In this document: positions 63,050 to 64,000 of the stretch, piece after piece
Layout: every line of letters starts with the position of its first letter
Position numbering within the stretch: the first letter of the stretch is position 1
Assembly (NCBI RefSeq): GCF_014641655.1
Contig: NZ_BMID01000001.1
Span: 1,974,427-2,038,426, forward strand
From: Pseudoblastomonas marina
GTDB lineage: Bacteria; Pseudomonadota; Alphaproteobacteria; Sphingomonadales; Sphingomonadaceae
Length of the DNA: 64,000 nt
Direction of reading: 5' to 3'
Translations under genes and position numbers: made by a program
Notes under the pieces: generated by a model
Database searches by the model: none
The model's input: the letters and a program-made list of their open reading frames with translations, nothing else
Told to the model about the DNA's origin: nothing

Positions 63050-64000
63050 GTACCCGCACCCTAGGCCGCACGAAGAGTCGCAACGCGCGGACCGGCCCCT
63101 CGCCTTTCGCGGCCGATGCCCCCGCGCTCCCGCCCGCCAAGTTCACCGATCCCGACTGGACAGCGCAGCGCGAGCCGCGCGCATCGGTGCCGCTGATCGA
63201 GCTCGAAACGCTGTGGCTCAACACCGGCACGCTGTGCAATCTCGCCTGCGCGACCTGCTATATCGAGAGCAGCCCTACCAACGATGCGCTGGTCTATCTT
63301 TCGGCCGAGCATGCGGCGGAATTCTATGGCGAAGCGCAGGGCATGGGCACCAAGGAAATCGGCTTCACCGGCGGCGAACCGTTTATGAACCCAGCCTTCC
63401 TGCCAATGCTGACCGACGCGCTCGAACGCGGGTTCGAGGCGCTGGTGCTGACCAACGCGATGAGGCCGATGCGGCGCCACGAGGAGGCGCTGCTGGTGCT
63501 CCGCGAACGCTTTGGCGACAAGCTCACCCTGCGCGTCAGCCTCGATCACCATACCAAGGCCGGGCACGAGGGCGAACGCGGGCCGAACAGCTGGGAGGTG
63601 GGTCTCGACGGGCTACGCTGGTTGTCCGAGCACGGTTTCTCGATCGCGGTCGCCGGGCGCTTGTTGCCGGGCGAAGGCATGCCGGAGGCGCGCGCAGGCT
63701 ATGCTGCGCTGTTTAAGCGCGAGGGTATCGCGATCGATCCGCAGAACCCGGCGCGGCTCGTGCTCTTTCCCGAAATGGACGAGACCAAGGACATTGCCGA
63801 GATCACCACCGGTTGCTGGGACATCCTCGGCAAGTCGCCAGCCGACATCATGTGCGCCACCAGCCGCATGGTGGTGCACCGCAAGGGCGAGGAGCGACCG
63901 CGTGTCGCGGCCTGCACGCTGATCCCCTACGACGAGGAATTCGACCTTGGCGACACGCTCGCCGAAGCTTCCCACCCCGTGAAACTCAACCACCCGCATT
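63046..64000 (+). CDS. Radical SAM protein, arsenic-cluster associated (cut by window edge)
   Basis: At least 318 residues are in the window and no stop is reached by 64000. After about 55 residues of disordered-looking N terminus comes the radical SAM cluster motif CNLACATC (Cys64, Cys68, Cys71), followed by GFTGGEPFMNP, the GGE motif that binds AdoMet. Its core differs from the ArsS arsenosugar radical SAM protein I know (CNQSCLHC-type), so it is a separate subgroup, although the neighbours suggest the same chemistry, adding a 5'-deoxyadenosyl group to methylated arsenic. The ATG overlaps the oxidoreductase stop (ATGA). Confidence 0.85.
   Translation, partial: MSTRTLGRTKSRNARTGPSPFAADAPALPPAKFTDPDWTAQREPRASVPLIELETLWLNTGTLCNLACATCYIESSPTNDALVYLSAEHAAEFYGEAQGMGTKEIGFTGGEPFMNPAFLPMLTDALERGFEALVLTNAMRPMRRHEEALLVLRERFGDKLTLRVSLDHHTKAGHEGERGPNSWEVGLDGLRWLSEHGFSIAVAGRLLPGEGMPEARAGYAALFKREGIAIDPQNPARLVLFPEMDETKDIAEITTGCWDILGKSPADIMCATSRMVVHRKGEERPRVAACTLIPYDEEFDLGDTLAEASHPVKLNHPH

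Overview
The window is GC-rich chromosomal DNA of an alphaproteobacterium, most likely a sphingomonad of the Erythrobacteraceae (Erythrobacter/Qipengyuania/Altererythrobacter type). The evidence is the UPF0262 protein, the FzlA-like GST protein, the DUF3426 zinc-ribbon gene next to ftsEX, two TonB-dependent receptors, NodT-type efflux and the codon usage. It is densely packed: about 55 protein genes and two tRNA-Leu genes. No intergenic stretch exceeds 300 bases, and the longest gaps (about 120-180 bases) hold promoters, operators or a short repeat. Many neighbours overlap by ATGA or GTGA, indicating tightly coupled operons. I see no phage, insertion sequence, CRISPR array, rRNA or plasmid signature.

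Layout. 1-11.4 kb is mostly housekeeping: a cut-off galE, a DUF4136 lipoprotein with an M14 carboxypeptidase, cytidine deaminase, a GH25-like membrane protein, UPF0262, a REP-like palindromic repeat, dnaB, a phospholipase D/cardiolipin synthase, rpoZ with a clear promoter and terminator, DUF3667, a small lipoprotein and ftsH. 11.4-15.9 kb is a TetR-controlled DevBCA/TolC-like efflux operon, preceded by four perfect operator palindromes at an exact 18-bp period. 15.9-22.4 kb holds a CPA-type antiporter with an RCK domain, a TonB-dependent receptor, an exported unknown, the FzlA-like gene and an NDUFA9-like gene. A tRNA-Leu(CAG) follows, then the biotin genes bioF-bioD-bioA, an aldehyde dehydrogenase, the plsC-ydcF-ftsX-ftsE operon, the divergent zinc-ribbon/DUF3426 gene and tRNA-Leu(GAG).

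31.5-37.1 kb is a possible envelope/c-di-GMP module. A CHASE2-EAL phosphodiesterase follows a FecR-domain exported protein with a long glycine/asparagine repeat tract, and both are divergent from a POTRA/ShlB-type two-partner secretion pore. 37.1-54.7 kb reads as an amino-acid catabolic region: DUF2891/DUF979/DUF969 plus a full-length fused 5-oxoprolinase, a CaiB/BaiF CoA-transferase, an Nmad3 protein (a family predicted to act in DNA base modification) coupled to a TonB receptor, kynurenine formamidase and kynureninase, bifunctional PutA, a sterol-desaturase-like hydroxylase and a chemoreceptor.

54.7-58.1 kb is one large exported TolB-propeller amidohydrolase. From 58.2 kb to the right edge lies an arsenosugar-type cluster: two TIGR04282/TIGR04283-type glycosyltransferases, an epimerase, arsenite methyltransferase ArsM with all four expected cysteines, a MerA/Lpd-like flavoprotein lacking the C-terminal redox residues, and a radical SAM enzyme cut by the window end. 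This is the best candidate for an incompletely described system.
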